A DNA stretch of 12,365 nucleotides from JAABSQ01 sp041642315 (GTDB lineage: Bacteria; Desulfobacterota; Desulfobacteria; Desulfobacterales; Desulfococcaceae): positions 1 to 12,365 of the forward strand of contig JBEPWQ010000091.1 of the NCBI GenBank assembly GCA_041642315.1, read 5' to 3'. The notes under the pieces were generated by a model, which saw nothing but the letters and a program-made list of their open reading frames with translations, ran no database searches and was not told the DNA's origin. Made by a program: the position numbers and the translations under genes. Positions 5,684 to 12,365 of this stretch are shown here, piece by piece; position 1 is the first letter of the stretch; each line of letters starts with the position of its first letter.

Positions 5684-7195
5684 ATGATCACCAGGAATCG
5701 AAGGATAATGATTGGACTCGGAATGCTTTTTGCCCTTCTTTCAGTTTTATGGGCCTGCGCGCCCGAAGAGCCGCAGATGGTGCAGCCGGTGGAAATACCC
5801 GACAACACCATAGACCCGGAGGTCTGGGGCAAGGCCTACCCGGTGGAGTACGACCTCTGGCTGCAGACCGAGGAGCCCTCGCCGCCGGGCAAAAGCAAAT
5901 ACAAGGTCGGCTTCGATGCGGACAACATCACCTATGACAAGCTGTCCATGTACCCTTACATGGCCCTGCTCTTCCACGGCTGGGGGTTCGGCATCGAATA
6001 CAACGAGCCGCGCGGCCATGCCTTCATGCTCAAGGACCAGCTTGAGATCGACGCCAAACGCGTGGGCGCGGGCGGCGTCTGCCTGACCTGCAAGACGCCT
6101 TACGCACCCGTTCTTGAAGAAAAGATGGGATTTGATTATTACAGTTCGCCCTTCCGGGAAGTGGTGGGAGAAATCCCCGAGGAGCACCGCGAACTCGGCG
6201 TCGCCTGCATCGACTGTCATTACAACGAGGATATGAGCCTCAAGCTCTCCCGCGGCTTCACCCTGCTGAAGGCCCTGAACGACATGGGAACGGACCCGCA
6301 GGAGCTTTCCCACCAAGAGATGCGCTCGGCGGTCTGCGCCCAGTGCCATGTCACCTACAACATCACCAAGACGGCCGAAGGAAAGTCCGACGGCATCTAT
6401 TTTCCATGGCAAAACAGCCAATGGGGACACATCACCGTCGAGGACATTATTCAGCGCATCCGCACCGACCCCGACAACAAGGAGTGGACCCAGCAGGTCA
6501 CCGGCTTCAAGCTCGCCTTCATGCGCCACCCCGAATTCGAACTCTACTCGAACCAGTCCACCCACTGGCAGGCCGGGGCCGCCTGCGCCGACTGCCATAT
6601 GCCCTACACCAAGGTCGGGGTCTACAAGGTCTCGGACCACCGTGTCAGAAGCCCGCTCAAGGCCGATCTGCGCGCCTGCGCCCAATGCCACGCCGAAGAC
6701 ACCGAATGGCTCAAGCGGCGGGTCATCAATATTCAGGACCGCACGATCTCGATCATGCTTCGGGCGGGCTACGCCACCGCCACGGCGGCCAAGCTCTTCG
6801 AGATGCTCCACAACGCCCAGGGAATCGAGTACGATCAGAAGATGTATGAGAAGGCCAAGGACTTCTATATCGAAGCTTTCTACCGGCAGCTCTTCATCGG
6901 CGCCGAGAACTCGGTCGGCTTTCACAACCCGCCCGAGGCCCTGCGGATTCTGGGCGATGCCGTCGCCTTCGCCGGCAAGTCCGAGGCCCTGCTGCGCCAG
7001 ATGCTGGCCCAGGCCGGAGTCGAGGTGCCGATGCACATCGACCTCGAGCTGAACAAATATCTGGACGACCGCGGTGAAAAGCTGCTCCAGAGAAAGCCTG
7101 AGCAGGAGATCCCCGACCCCTTCGGCATCCAGGAGCGCTTTCTCTCCGTCGCCACCGGGCAGGATTTTGAAGGACCGGAACAGGTGCAGCAGTAG
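5684..7195 (+). CDS. nrfA: Cytochrome c nitrite reductase, catalytic pentaheme subunit NrfA
   Basis: Reduces nitrite to ammonium with six electrons in one step, on the outer face of the cytoplasmic membrane. The 503-residue precursor has a hydrophobic signal with a lipobox-like LWAC ending at Cys25, so a lipoprotein is likely. Five hemes are visible: the catalytic CLTCK (133-137, Lys as proximal ligand), then CIDCH (175-179), CAQCH (218-222), CADCH (301-305) and CAQCH (332-336). Probable active-site residues are Arg110, Tyr225 and His282. The calcium-site residues differ from the classical enzyme: Thr224 sits where Glu precedes the active-site Tyr, and Phe279-Met-Arg281 replaces the K-x-Q before the catalytic His. 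This points to the calcium-independent NrfA subclass. The ATG at 5684 has GGGAGA upstream. Its stop lies four bases from the stop of the convergent methyltransferase gene. Confidence 0.96.
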   Translation: MITRNRRIMIGLGMLFALLSVLWACAPEEPQMVQPVEIPDNTIDPEVWGKAYPVEYDLWLQTEEPSPPGKSKYKVGFDADNITYDKLSMYPYMALLFHGWGFGIEYNEPRGHAFMLKDQLEIDAKRVGAGGVCLTCKTPYAPVLEEKMGFDYYSSPFREVVGEIPEEHRELGVACIDCHYNEDMSLKLSRGFTLLKALNDMGTDPQELSHQEMRSAVCAQCHVTYNITKTAEGKSDGIYFPWQNSQWGHITVEDIIQRIRTDPDNKEWTQQVTGFKLAFMRHPEFELYSNQSTHWQAGAACADCHMPYTKVGVYKVSDHRVRSPLKADLRACAQCHAEDTEWLKRRVINIQDRTISIMLRAGYATATAAKLFEMLHNAQGIEYDQKMYEKAKDFYIEAFYRQLFIGAENSVGFHNPPEALRILGDAVAFAGKSEALLRQMLAQAGVEVPMHIDLELNKYLDDRGEKLLQRKPEQEIPDPFGIQERFLSVATGQDFEGPEQVQQ

Positions 7196-7199
7196 AGGC

Positions 7200-7952
7200 C
7201 TACCTCAGCTTTCTCGCGACATACACTCCGTAACTGATGTATGCCTTGTATGTCTCGTAAAGGTCGATTTCCCGTTGTTCCGCGGCCACAATCGCGCGCG
7301 CTTCTTCGCTGTTTCCATTCCGGTTCAGGAAGTCCTCGAACCTGGCTTGCATGGGCCGGTAATACGCGTCCATCCAGCAGTATTCCGGCAACACAAAATA
7401 CCCGACCGGCGAATAACCATGCTTTTCCAGGATCCTGATTTTGGCGGAGGCGACATCGATTTCGGGATACTCGCTATCCCAATAATTCTGGAGTTCCGGC
7501 GGTCGGGAGTCGGTGATCCATGTGATCTCGGAAACAACCAATACACCGCCCGCTTTCAGATAGCGTCGCCAGTCCGCTACGCCCTTTTCGAATCCGATGT
7601 TGTAAATTGCGCCCTCCGACCAAATGACATCCAATTCCTGGTCGGCAAAAGGCAGGTTGTCCATGGAGCATGCAAGCGTCGAGATCCTGTCCGCCACCCC
7701 GATGCTTTCCGCATTTTCCTCGAGCACGTCCAGAAAGTCTTGAAGAAAGTCCACCGCCGTGATCTTGGCGTTCAAGAGTCGGGCAAGCACGAGGGTGGAT
7801 GCCCCCGTACCACAGCCGATATCCGCAACCTTCAACGGCACAGTCCGGTCGACCTTGGCCAGAATGAGCGCCAGTTCCGTTTCGGCATCCCCGCCCGGTC
7901 CCTGCCGATGACCTTGCTTGTGGAGGTCGATCAAGAGCTTGTAATCATCCAT
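7200..7952 (-). CDS. Class I SAM-dependent methyltransferase, substrate unknown
   Basis: A 250-residue Rossmann-fold methyltransferase. Motif I is clear (VADIGCGTGAST, 42-53), followed by the acidic end of strand 2 (AVDF, 66-69, binding the SAM ribose), a motif II region around LDVIWSEGAIY (107-117) and a strand-5 region at about 136-146 (GVLVVSEITWI). A GPGG segment (18-21) precedes motif I. The C-terminal third (about 160-250) is rich in aromatic residues and acids and probably forms the acceptor lid. There is no Cys pattern for arsenite methylation and no clue to substrate. The ATG at 7952 is preferred over an upstream in-frame TTG (7991) that would add 13 residues; the ribosome site is weak in either case. 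It is convergent with nrfA with a four-base gap and no visible terminator between them. Confidence 0.85.
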   Translation of the reverse strand: MDDYKLLIDLHKQGHRQGPGGDAETELALILAKVDRTVPLKVADIGCGTGASTLVLARLLNAKITAVDFLQDFLDVLEENAESIGVADRISTLACSMDNLPFADQELDVIWSEGAIYNIGFEKGVADWRRYLKAGGVLVVSEITWITDSRPPELQNYWDSEYPEIDVASAKIRILEKHGYSPVGYFVLPEYCWMDAYYRPMQARFEDFLNRNGNSEEARAIVAAEQREIDLYETYKAYISYGVYVARKLR

Positions 7953-8059
7953 AATCTTATATTTTTTTTCGGTGAGAAGAGAACGCTGCAAGGCCAGCTT
8001 GTTTCGGTCTTGACACGTATGAACCTGTTCAGTGCGCGTGCGGCATTGGTTGCGCAGCG

Positions 8060-8096
8060 GTTTCCATGAGAAATGAGGTATTCTCTTTAAGGAAAC
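8060..8096. repeat. Two-tier stem-loop between the methyltransferase gene and hepT
   Basis: GTTTCC (8060-8065) pairs with GGAAAC (8091-8096), and inside it GAGAA (8068-8072) pairs with TTCTC (8081-8085). It lies in a 179-base noncoding gap, upstream of the methyltransferase and downstream of hepT on the minus strand. No T-run follows on either strand, so it is not a plain terminator. Role unknown. Confidence 0.4.
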
Positions 8097-8116
8097 TGTT
8101 GTTAGCGGCCCGGTTG

Positions 8117-8133
8117 AACGCCTCGTTGGCGTT
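8117..8133. repeat. Hairpin overlapping the original hepT stop codon
   Basis: AACGCC (8117-8122) and GGCGTT (8128-8133) form a 6-base perfect inverted repeat with a five-base loop. On the plus strand six Ts follow (8140-8145) but six bases away from the stem, and no plus-strand gene ends here. On the minus strand it begins at the hepT TAA. The surrounding sequence recalls one half of an integron attC site. Confidence 0.4.
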
Positions 8134-8473
8134 ATAGTATTTTTTCAAGCAAAATTTGAAGATTTTCTTTGAGTTGCGGCAGTTTGTTTTTTGCTACATC
8201 CCATACTATCGTATAATCCACCCCAAAATAATTATGAATAAGCCTGTCTCACATTCCTGCGATCTTCCGCCATTCAATATGAGGTTGCGAGTTCTTGGTA
8301 TATTCCGGCAGCTTTTTTGAAGCTTCGCCGATAATCTCGATGCTTCGGACAAATGCCCTTTTGAGAGTTTCGTCTTCAAGAAAATTTTCATAGCATGTAT
8401 TCGAAATTCGGCTCTGAAGATAATCTATTTCGTCCAACATGTGTCGAATGTACTCAGGCGGCGAAAGGGACAC
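8132..8473 (-). pseudogene. hepT: HepT-type HEPN ribonuclease toxin, interrupted by an in-frame TGA
   Basis: HepT (DUF86) toxins are HEPN-fold RNases partnered with MNT nucleotidyltransferase antitoxins. The frame begins with GTG at 8473, with a strong AAAGGAG ribosome site, and reads PPEYIRHMLDEIDYLQSRI as typical HepT. At codon 75 (8249-8251) a TGA stops it after 74 residues. Translation simply continues in the same frame as DRLIHNYFGVDYTIVWDVAK and on to a normal TAA at 8132-8134, giving 113 codons, a normal family length. The catalytic motif of the family is Rx4HxY; here everything except the Arg is present (His80, Tyr82), and the Arg position is the TGA. A single CGA-to-TGA change explains it. 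There are no frameshifts and little other sign of decay, so the loss looks recent. Selenocysteine insertion at a catalytic Arg position is unlikely. A 74-residue truncated product lacks the active site. Confidence 0.88.
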
Positions 8474-8831
8474 GCTCTATCTCCTTTAAAATATGTGGTC
8501 CGATGTGCGGACTCAGGCCTTCCGGCGTAACAACATCAACTTTGCGCCCCAACAGATCTTCAAGCAGGAAAGAAACGTCCATAAAATTATCAAAGGTATG
8601 CTTTTCTTGTTCAAATTCAACGAGAATATCAATATCACTCGAAGCGGTCTGTTCACCTCTGGCAAATGATCCAAACAGTCCGATGCTTACAACACCCAAA
8701 GAAACGAGGTTATTTCGCTCATTCCCAATTCGCTTAATAATTTCCTCCTTAGTGGTTACTCTGTTTAGTTTCATGCCCGGACGATAGAATTTACCCCTTT
8801 CACCTTGGGAAAAATCGTATTCTTTTCTCAT
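8454..8831 (-). CDS. mntA: MntA-type minimal nucleotidyltransferase antitoxin
   Basis: MNT-fold antitoxins of the MntA-HepT type neutralise the HEPN toxin by adding AMP to the Tyr of its Rx4HxY motif. The active site is intact: GSFARGE (54-60) and SDIDI (65-69) give the GSx10DxD signature with Asp66 and Asp68, and Asp99 (KVDVVT) is the third acid. The 125-residue frame starts at ATG 8831, preceded by a GGTGG-type ribosome site. The first 19 residues (MRKEYDFSQGERGKFYRPG) are not part of an MNT domain and resemble the start of a different small antitoxin family, so the gene may have captured a foreign 5' end. An internal Met at 8774 is the natural start of the MNT part but lacks a good ribosome site. 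It overlaps hepT by 20 bases, antitoxin first. Confidence 0.85.
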   Translation of the reverse strand: MRKEYDFSQGERGKFYRPGMKLNRVTTKEEIIKRIGNERNNLVSLGVVSIGLFGSFARGEQTASSDIDILVEFEQEKHTFDNFMDVSFLLEDLLGRKVDVVTPEGLSPHIGPHILKEIERVPFAA

Positions 8832-9248
8832 GTTTAACCACCGTAGTTTATGGTACAAAAGTAAAAAACTCTCCAGACACAGCATTCTCGTTTGATATCC
8901 GACAATAAGATGGAAAACAAGAAAAAAATCGAAGAAAAATCCCATCAAAAGATGGTGCTTTTGGCGGAAAAGATCAGTCAAAATGCAAATTTTTGAATTA
9001 CCGGAAAACTTACGGAAAAAGGCAGATATCAGAGGAGGGGAAAATGGAGAAAAGTTACCAGAACGCGAATTTCAAGGCATAAAATCAGTCTTCCCCCTTA
9101 CCAAACTTGAATGTCACGAGAAAAGTAGCATTTGAATGACTCGTTATGAGGGTCATAATCCCTTTATTTTTAGGATCATAACCATCTATCATTTGTCCTA
9201 ATTCTTTTTGTGAAGCAGGATCGCCAAATATTTTCATACATCAGGCCC
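8832..9248. other. AT-rich gap between mntA and hisF, short ORFs only
   Basis: This 417-base stretch contains the promoter region of mntA-hepT, though I see no convincing -35/-10 pair. It holds several short reading frames: one on the minus strand (9085-9237, listed separately), a 50-codon plus frame (8983-9135), and a 12-codon plus frame at 9044-9082 preceded by a strong GAGGAGGGG ribosome-like site. None matches a family I know. The composition contrasts with the GC-rich his cluster on the right, which suggests this is the edge of the accessory block. Confidence 0.4.
9085..9237 (-). CDS. Possible small protein downstream of hisF
   Basis: A 50-codon frame starting 11 bases after the hisF stop on the same strand, so it could be the fifth gene of the cvpA-mazG-hisH-hisF transcript. 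The translation (beginning MKIFGDPASQKELGQMIDGY and ending in a strand-like TFLVTFKFGKGED) has balanced composition, with no membrane segment or signal. I do not recognise it. A GAGGG stretch overlapping the hisF stop could serve as a distant ribosome site. It could equally be the tail of a lost gene or chance. Confidence 0.3.
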   Translation of the reverse strand: MKIFGDPASQKELGQMIDGYDPKNKGIMTLITSHSNATFLVTFKFGKGED

Positions 9249-10021
<773 letters not shown>

Positions 10022-10028
<7 letters not shown>

Positions 10029-10654
10029 GGGGTCCACTCACAGAAATTTTTGAGAAGGGTTAATCCGGGCCGGCCGCTCTTTTCCGGATGAAACTGGGTG
10101 GCGATAAGATTGGCCGTGCCGATCACCGAGGCAAAGGCGATGCCGTGACCGGTGCGGCCGATCACCTGGTCTTCATTTTCCGGATCGGGATAGTAGCTGT
10201 GGACGAAGTAAAACTCGTCCCCGTCCCCGATCCCCGCCAGCACCGGATGAGACCGGCTGAGCCGAACCCGATTCCACCCCATGTGGGGAATCTTCAGATG
10301 GGCTCCGGTCGCATCGGTCATTCGGCCAGAAAACAGCCGGGTCCGGCCGTCCACGATTCCCAGGCAGTCGGTGCCGCCGTCTTCCTCGCTGAAACCCATG
10401 ATGATCTGGGTGCCGAGGCAGATTCCCAGCAGCGGTTTGCCCGAGGCGAAGGTTTCCTGAATCACCCGGTCCAGCCCCAGCCGCCGCAGGCTCGCCATGG
10501 CCGATCCGGCCGCCCCCACCCCGGGAAAGATCACCCGCTCGGCGCTTTGAATCCGGGTTTCGTCTTTGGTGATGTCGCACTCATATCCCAGATGGGCCAT
10601 GGCCCGGGCCACGCTGGTCAAATTGCCCGCATCGTAATCGACTATCGCTATCAT
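10022..10654 (-). CDS. hisH: Imidazole glycerol phosphate synthase, glutaminase subunit HisH
   Basis: HisH hydrolyses glutamine and channels ammonia to HisF. This 210-residue class I glutamine amidotransferase has the nucleophile elbow GICLGTQ with Cys79, the oxyanion region PGVGAAG (44-50), and the His189/Glu191 pair in QFHPEKSG. The MIAIVDYDAGNL start is typical. Its ATG overlaps the mazG stop by four bases (ATGA), and its own end overlaps hisF. Confidence 0.97.
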
Positions 10655-11535
10655 CTATCGTCCCGCTCGCCTTCCTTCGGTATCGACCCTTCGCAAGAAG
10701 GATCCTCATCGGCCGTGTCCACCGCCTGTTTGGCATCGGCCCACATTTTATCCATCTCCTCCCGGCCGGCCCCTTCGATGGACCGCCCCCGCTTTTCGGC
10801 GGCCGCTTCCATATATTGAAATCGTTTCTGGAACTTCCGGGTGGACCCGCTCAGGGCCGCCTCCGGATGCACCTTGGCGAAGCGGGCCACATTGACCAGG
10901 GTAAACAGCACATCCCCAAACTCCAGAGAAATCGCCTCCCGATCGATATCACCCCCGCCGTTTTTCCCCAGGGCCTCCTTCAGCTCGGCCCACTCCAACT
11001 CCGCCTGGTGCATCACGCCGGCCAGGTCGTCCCAGTCGAACCCGGTGCGGGCGGCCCGTTCCGAGATCCGGTGGGCCCGCAGCAGGGCCGGAAGACCCGT
11101 GGGCACCGAATCGAGGAGGGAGCCGTTGCCGCGGTCTCCTTTTTCCGCCTTCTCTTCCAGTTTGATCTGGTGCCACCGCCGCCGCACATCCTCGGCCCCG
11201 TCCACATGGTCTTCGCCGAAGACATGGGGATGGCGCCGGACCATTTTATCGAGGCTGACCGCGGCCGCATCTTCGATATCGAATTGGCTTTTCTCCTGAA
11301 ACAGATGGGCGATAAACAGGATCTGGAACAGCACATCCCCCAGCTCCTCCCGAATCGCCGCGGGATCACCCGCTTCAATGGCGTCGGCCAGCTCATACAC
11401 CTCTTCGATGAGGTAGAGGGCCATGGTTTCGGGGGTCTGTTTTTTGTCCCAGGGGCACCCGTCGTCTCCGCGCAGGGTCTGTATCAGCCGTATCAGGCCG
11501 TCGATATGCTTGAATTCCCGGTCTTGATGATTCAC
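10651..11535 (-). CDS. mazG: Nucleoside triphosphate pyrophosphohydrolase MazG
   Basis: MazG hydrolyses (d)NTPs to the monophosphate and pyrophosphate, cleaning nucleotide pools and influencing the stringent response. This 294-residue protein carries two tandem MazG domains. The first has GDDGCPWDKKQT (23-34), EEVYELADAI (44-53) and EELGDVLFQ (63-71), with Glu44, Glu45, Glu48, Glu64 and Asp67 as likely Mg2+ ligands. The second has AELEWAELKEAL (178-189) and LEFGDVLFTL (204-213). A charged tail follows about residue 275. The start is GTG at 11535, backed by a strong AGGAG four bases before it; the next in-frame ATG would cut into the first domain. It lies 10 bases after cvpA and overlaps hisH by four. 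Confidence 0.95.
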   Translation of the reverse strand: MNHQDREFKHIDGLIRLIQTLRGDDGCPWDKKQTPETMALYLIEEVYELADAIEAGDPAAIREELGDVLFQILFIAHLFQEKSQFDIEDAAAVSLDKMVRRHPHVFGEDHVDGAEDVRRRWHQIKLEEKAEKGDRGNGSLLDSVPTGLPALLRAHRISERAARTGFDWDDLAGVMHQAELEWAELKEALGKNGGGDIDREAISLEFGDVLFTLVNVARFAKVHPEAALSGSTRKFQKRFQYMEAAAEKRGRSIEGAGREEMDKMWADAKQAVDTADEDPSCEGSIPKEGERDDR

Positions 11536-11545
11536 GAAACTCCTG

Positions 11546-12082
11546 TCAAGCGGTTCCGGCGACCTGTCGCCACCGCTTTTTAAAGGTATCGGATTTATCC
11601 TCGAATTTCCGTTTCATCTCCGGCGGGGCCATGTCGATCAGGGCTTCCGAAATCCGGGCCACATGGGGAGCCAGCAGAGAGTCTCGAATCACCGGCACGT
11701 CGCCGGGCAAAAAGGTGATCAGCACCCCCAGCAGGATGGATACGAAGAGAAGCCCCTTGAGGGCCCCGAATCCGACTCCCGAAATCCGGTCGAACCAGGC
11801 CCCGAAGGCCGCCTTGATCAGATACCGGAACAGAAATCCCAGCAGTCCGGCCGTCATCATGCACCCGCAGAAAATCGCAAGGAACCCGAATATATGAAGG
11901 TAGGCGGGATCGCTCAGCCAGCGGCTCAAAAACGCGGCGGCCTGCTCATAATAGGTGTAGCCCAGATACAGCCCCCCGCCCACGCCGACCAGCGCAGTCA
12001 CCTCCCCCACGAAGCCTCGAAAAAAACCCATGATCAGGCAGTAGCCCAGTATGATGCACATCAGAATGTCTAGCGGGTTCAT
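11546..12082 (-). CDS. cvpA: CvpA-family membrane protein
   Basis: A 178-residue integral membrane protein of the CvpA family, named for colicin V production in E. coli; the molecular role is still poorly defined. The start MNPLDILMCIILGYCLIMGF, followed by RGF, is the family N-terminus. Four hydrophobic segments are visible, at about 5-20, 27-43, 63-87 and 101-124, followed by a charged cytoplasmic-looking tail (about 145-178). I chose the ATG at 12082; an in-frame TTG at 12094 adds only four residues. Neither has a strong ribosome site. It is first in the cvpA-mazG-hisH-hisF operon. Confidence 0.88.
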   Translation of the reverse strand: MNPLDILMCIILGYCLIMGFFRGFVGEVTALVGVGGGLYLGYTYYEQAAAFLSRWLSDPAYLHIFGFLAIFCGCMMTAGLLGFLFRYLIKAAFGAWFDRISGVGFGALKGLLFVSILLGVLITFLPGDVPVIRDSLLAPHVARISEALIDMAPPEMKRKFEDKSDTFKKRWRQVAGTA

Positions 12083-12117
12083 GGGGCGGTTCAACCGTGG
12101 GGGTCATGCGTTTTTTT

Positions 12118-12145
12118 TTGACATCCGGAATCTATGTGGTATATT
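12118..12145 (+). promoter_or_regulatory. Candidate sigma70 promoter for the zinc-ribbon gene
   Basis: TTGACA (12118-12123) and TATATT (12140-12145) are 16 bases apart and point toward the ATG at 12263, giving a leader of about 110 bases. The -10 box touches the palindrome at 12145-12170. Confidence 0.5.
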
Positions 12146-12170
12146 TTTAAACATTTGAAAATGTGTAAAA
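12145..12170. promoter_or_regulatory. Palindrome shared by divergent promoters, candidate operator
   Basis: TTTTAAACATTT (12145-12156) and AAATGTGTAAAA (12159-12170) form a 12-base inverted repeat with 11 of 12 positions matched and a two-base centre. It lies exactly between the -10 boxes of the plus-strand promoter (12140-12145) and the minus-strand promoter (12167-12172) and overlaps both. A bound regulator could control both directions. AT-rich, so chance is possible. Confidence 0.4.
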
Positions 12171-12195
12171 TACCAGAGCCGACAGGGGGAGTCAA
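12167..12195 (-). promoter_or_regulatory. Candidate sigma70 promoter for cvpA-mazG-hisH-hisF
   Basis: On the minus strand TTGACT (12190-12195) and TATTTT (12167-12172) are exactly 17 bases apart, about 85 bases before the cvpA ATG. It is the only good promoter found upstream of the four-gene operon. Confidence 0.5.
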
Positions 12196-12262
12196 GCTTT
12201 TCCTTTTGGAGCGGATACCCCCGGATACCGTCGAACCACATTGCAGTGCAAAAGGAGTCGCC

Positions 12263-12365
12263 ATGCCGATCTATGAATTTTATTGTCAGGACTGCCATAC
12301 CATTTATAGCTTTTTCTCCAAGCGGATCGATACCGATACCCTGCCCCCGTGCCCCAAATGCGACA
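12263..12365 (+). CDS. FmdB-family zinc-ribbon regulatory protein, 5' part
   Basis: The frame begins MPIYEFYCQDCHTIYSFF and continues to a second CxxC (PPCPKC) at the window edge; the gene is cut after 34 codons. Two CxxC pairs (Cys8/Cys11 and the pair about 22 residues later) are the zinc knuckles of the FmdB/CxxC_CxxC_SSSS small putative regulatory proteins. A strong AAAGGAG (12251-12257) precedes the ATG. Target and function unknown. Confidence 0.85.
   Translation, partial: MPIYEFYCQDCHTIYSFFSKRIDTDTLPPCPKCD

Noticed and set aside
5747..7036. 429-codon minus-strand frame opposite nrfA
   Set aside because: Antisense shadow caused by the GC-rich codon use of nrfA; the five heme motifs on the plus strand decide the coding strand.
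8249..8251. TGA as selenocysteine codon in HepT
   Set aside because: The position matches the catalytic Arg of the Rx4HxY motif, and no HepT family member known to me uses Sec there; a nonsense mutation is simpler.
8206..8391. Second minus-strand frame across hepT, suggesting a frameshift
   Set aside because: The true continuation of hepT is in the original frame directly after the TGA; this other frame gives only nonsense, so no frameshift is needed.
8832..8981. 50-codon N-terminal extension of mntA
   Set aside because: The extension is hydrophobic and unlike MNT proteins, and its start has no ribosome site; ATG 8831 has a better one.
8983..9135. Plus-strand 50-codon frame, and nested 12-codon frame at 9044 with a strong ribosome-like site
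   Set aside because: No recognisable family, no promoter, partial overlap with the minus-strand small frame; the purine-rich site may be coincidence in AG-rich DNA.

Overview
The window looks like a piece of chromosome from an anaerobic Desulfobacterota-type bacterium (sulfate reducer or close relative; a Desulfosarcina/Desulfococcus-like host is my best guess). The reasons are a menaquinol-linked NrfHA ammonia-forming nitrite reductase with a lipoprotein NrfA, a class II DAHP synthase, a cvpA-mazG-hisH-hisF cluster, an FmdB-type zinc-ribbon gene, and moderately high GC with AT-richer accessory patches. Taxonomy is inference from gene content only.

Layout: (1) 1-2118, plus strand: two tandem sigma70-like promoters, an IHF/HU-family DNA-bending protein, an unrecognised winged-helix-like protein with a basic linker, and a membrane-anchored HExxH metallopeptidase-like protein. 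(2) 2177-3640, plus: a clear promoter, a leader hairpin with a T-tract, and a class II DAHP synthase (entry to the shikimate pathway). (3) 3641-9248: an accessory-looking block holding three toxin-antitoxin modules in different states: vapBC (intact, with a good promoter and a candidate operator), a collapsed higBA locus reduced to an in-frame HigB-HigA chimera, and mntA-hepT, in which the HEPN toxin is interrupted by one TGA exactly at the catalytic Arg codon. Between them lie nrfH-nrfA (plus) and, convergent to it, a class I methyltransferase gene (minus). (4) 9249-12082, minus: cvpA-mazG-hisH-hisF, tightly packed with overlapping ends and driven by a promoter near 12167-12195. (5) 12118-12365, plus: a divergent promoter and the 5' end of an FmdB-family zinc-ribbon gene, cut by the window edge.

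How the genes work together: NrfH takes electrons from menaquinol and passes them to NrfA, which reduces nitrite to ammonium outside the cytoplasmic membrane. HisH and HisF form the glutaminase/cyclase complex of histidine synthesis. MazG removes non-canonical or excess NTPs. The toxin-antitoxin block appears to be decaying: two of the three toxins look inactivated while antitoxin-like parts survive.

The most notable observations are the hepT stop codon replacing the catalytic Arg of an otherwise perfect Rx4HxY motif, the HigB-HigA fusion, a NrfA lacking the usual calcium ligands (Arg replaces the Gln before the active-site His), a MntA with a foreign-looking N-terminus, and a palindrome lying between the divergent cvpA and zinc-ribbon promoters. 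I did not see a convincing wholly new multi-gene system, CRISPR array, tRNA, rRNA or insertion sequence.
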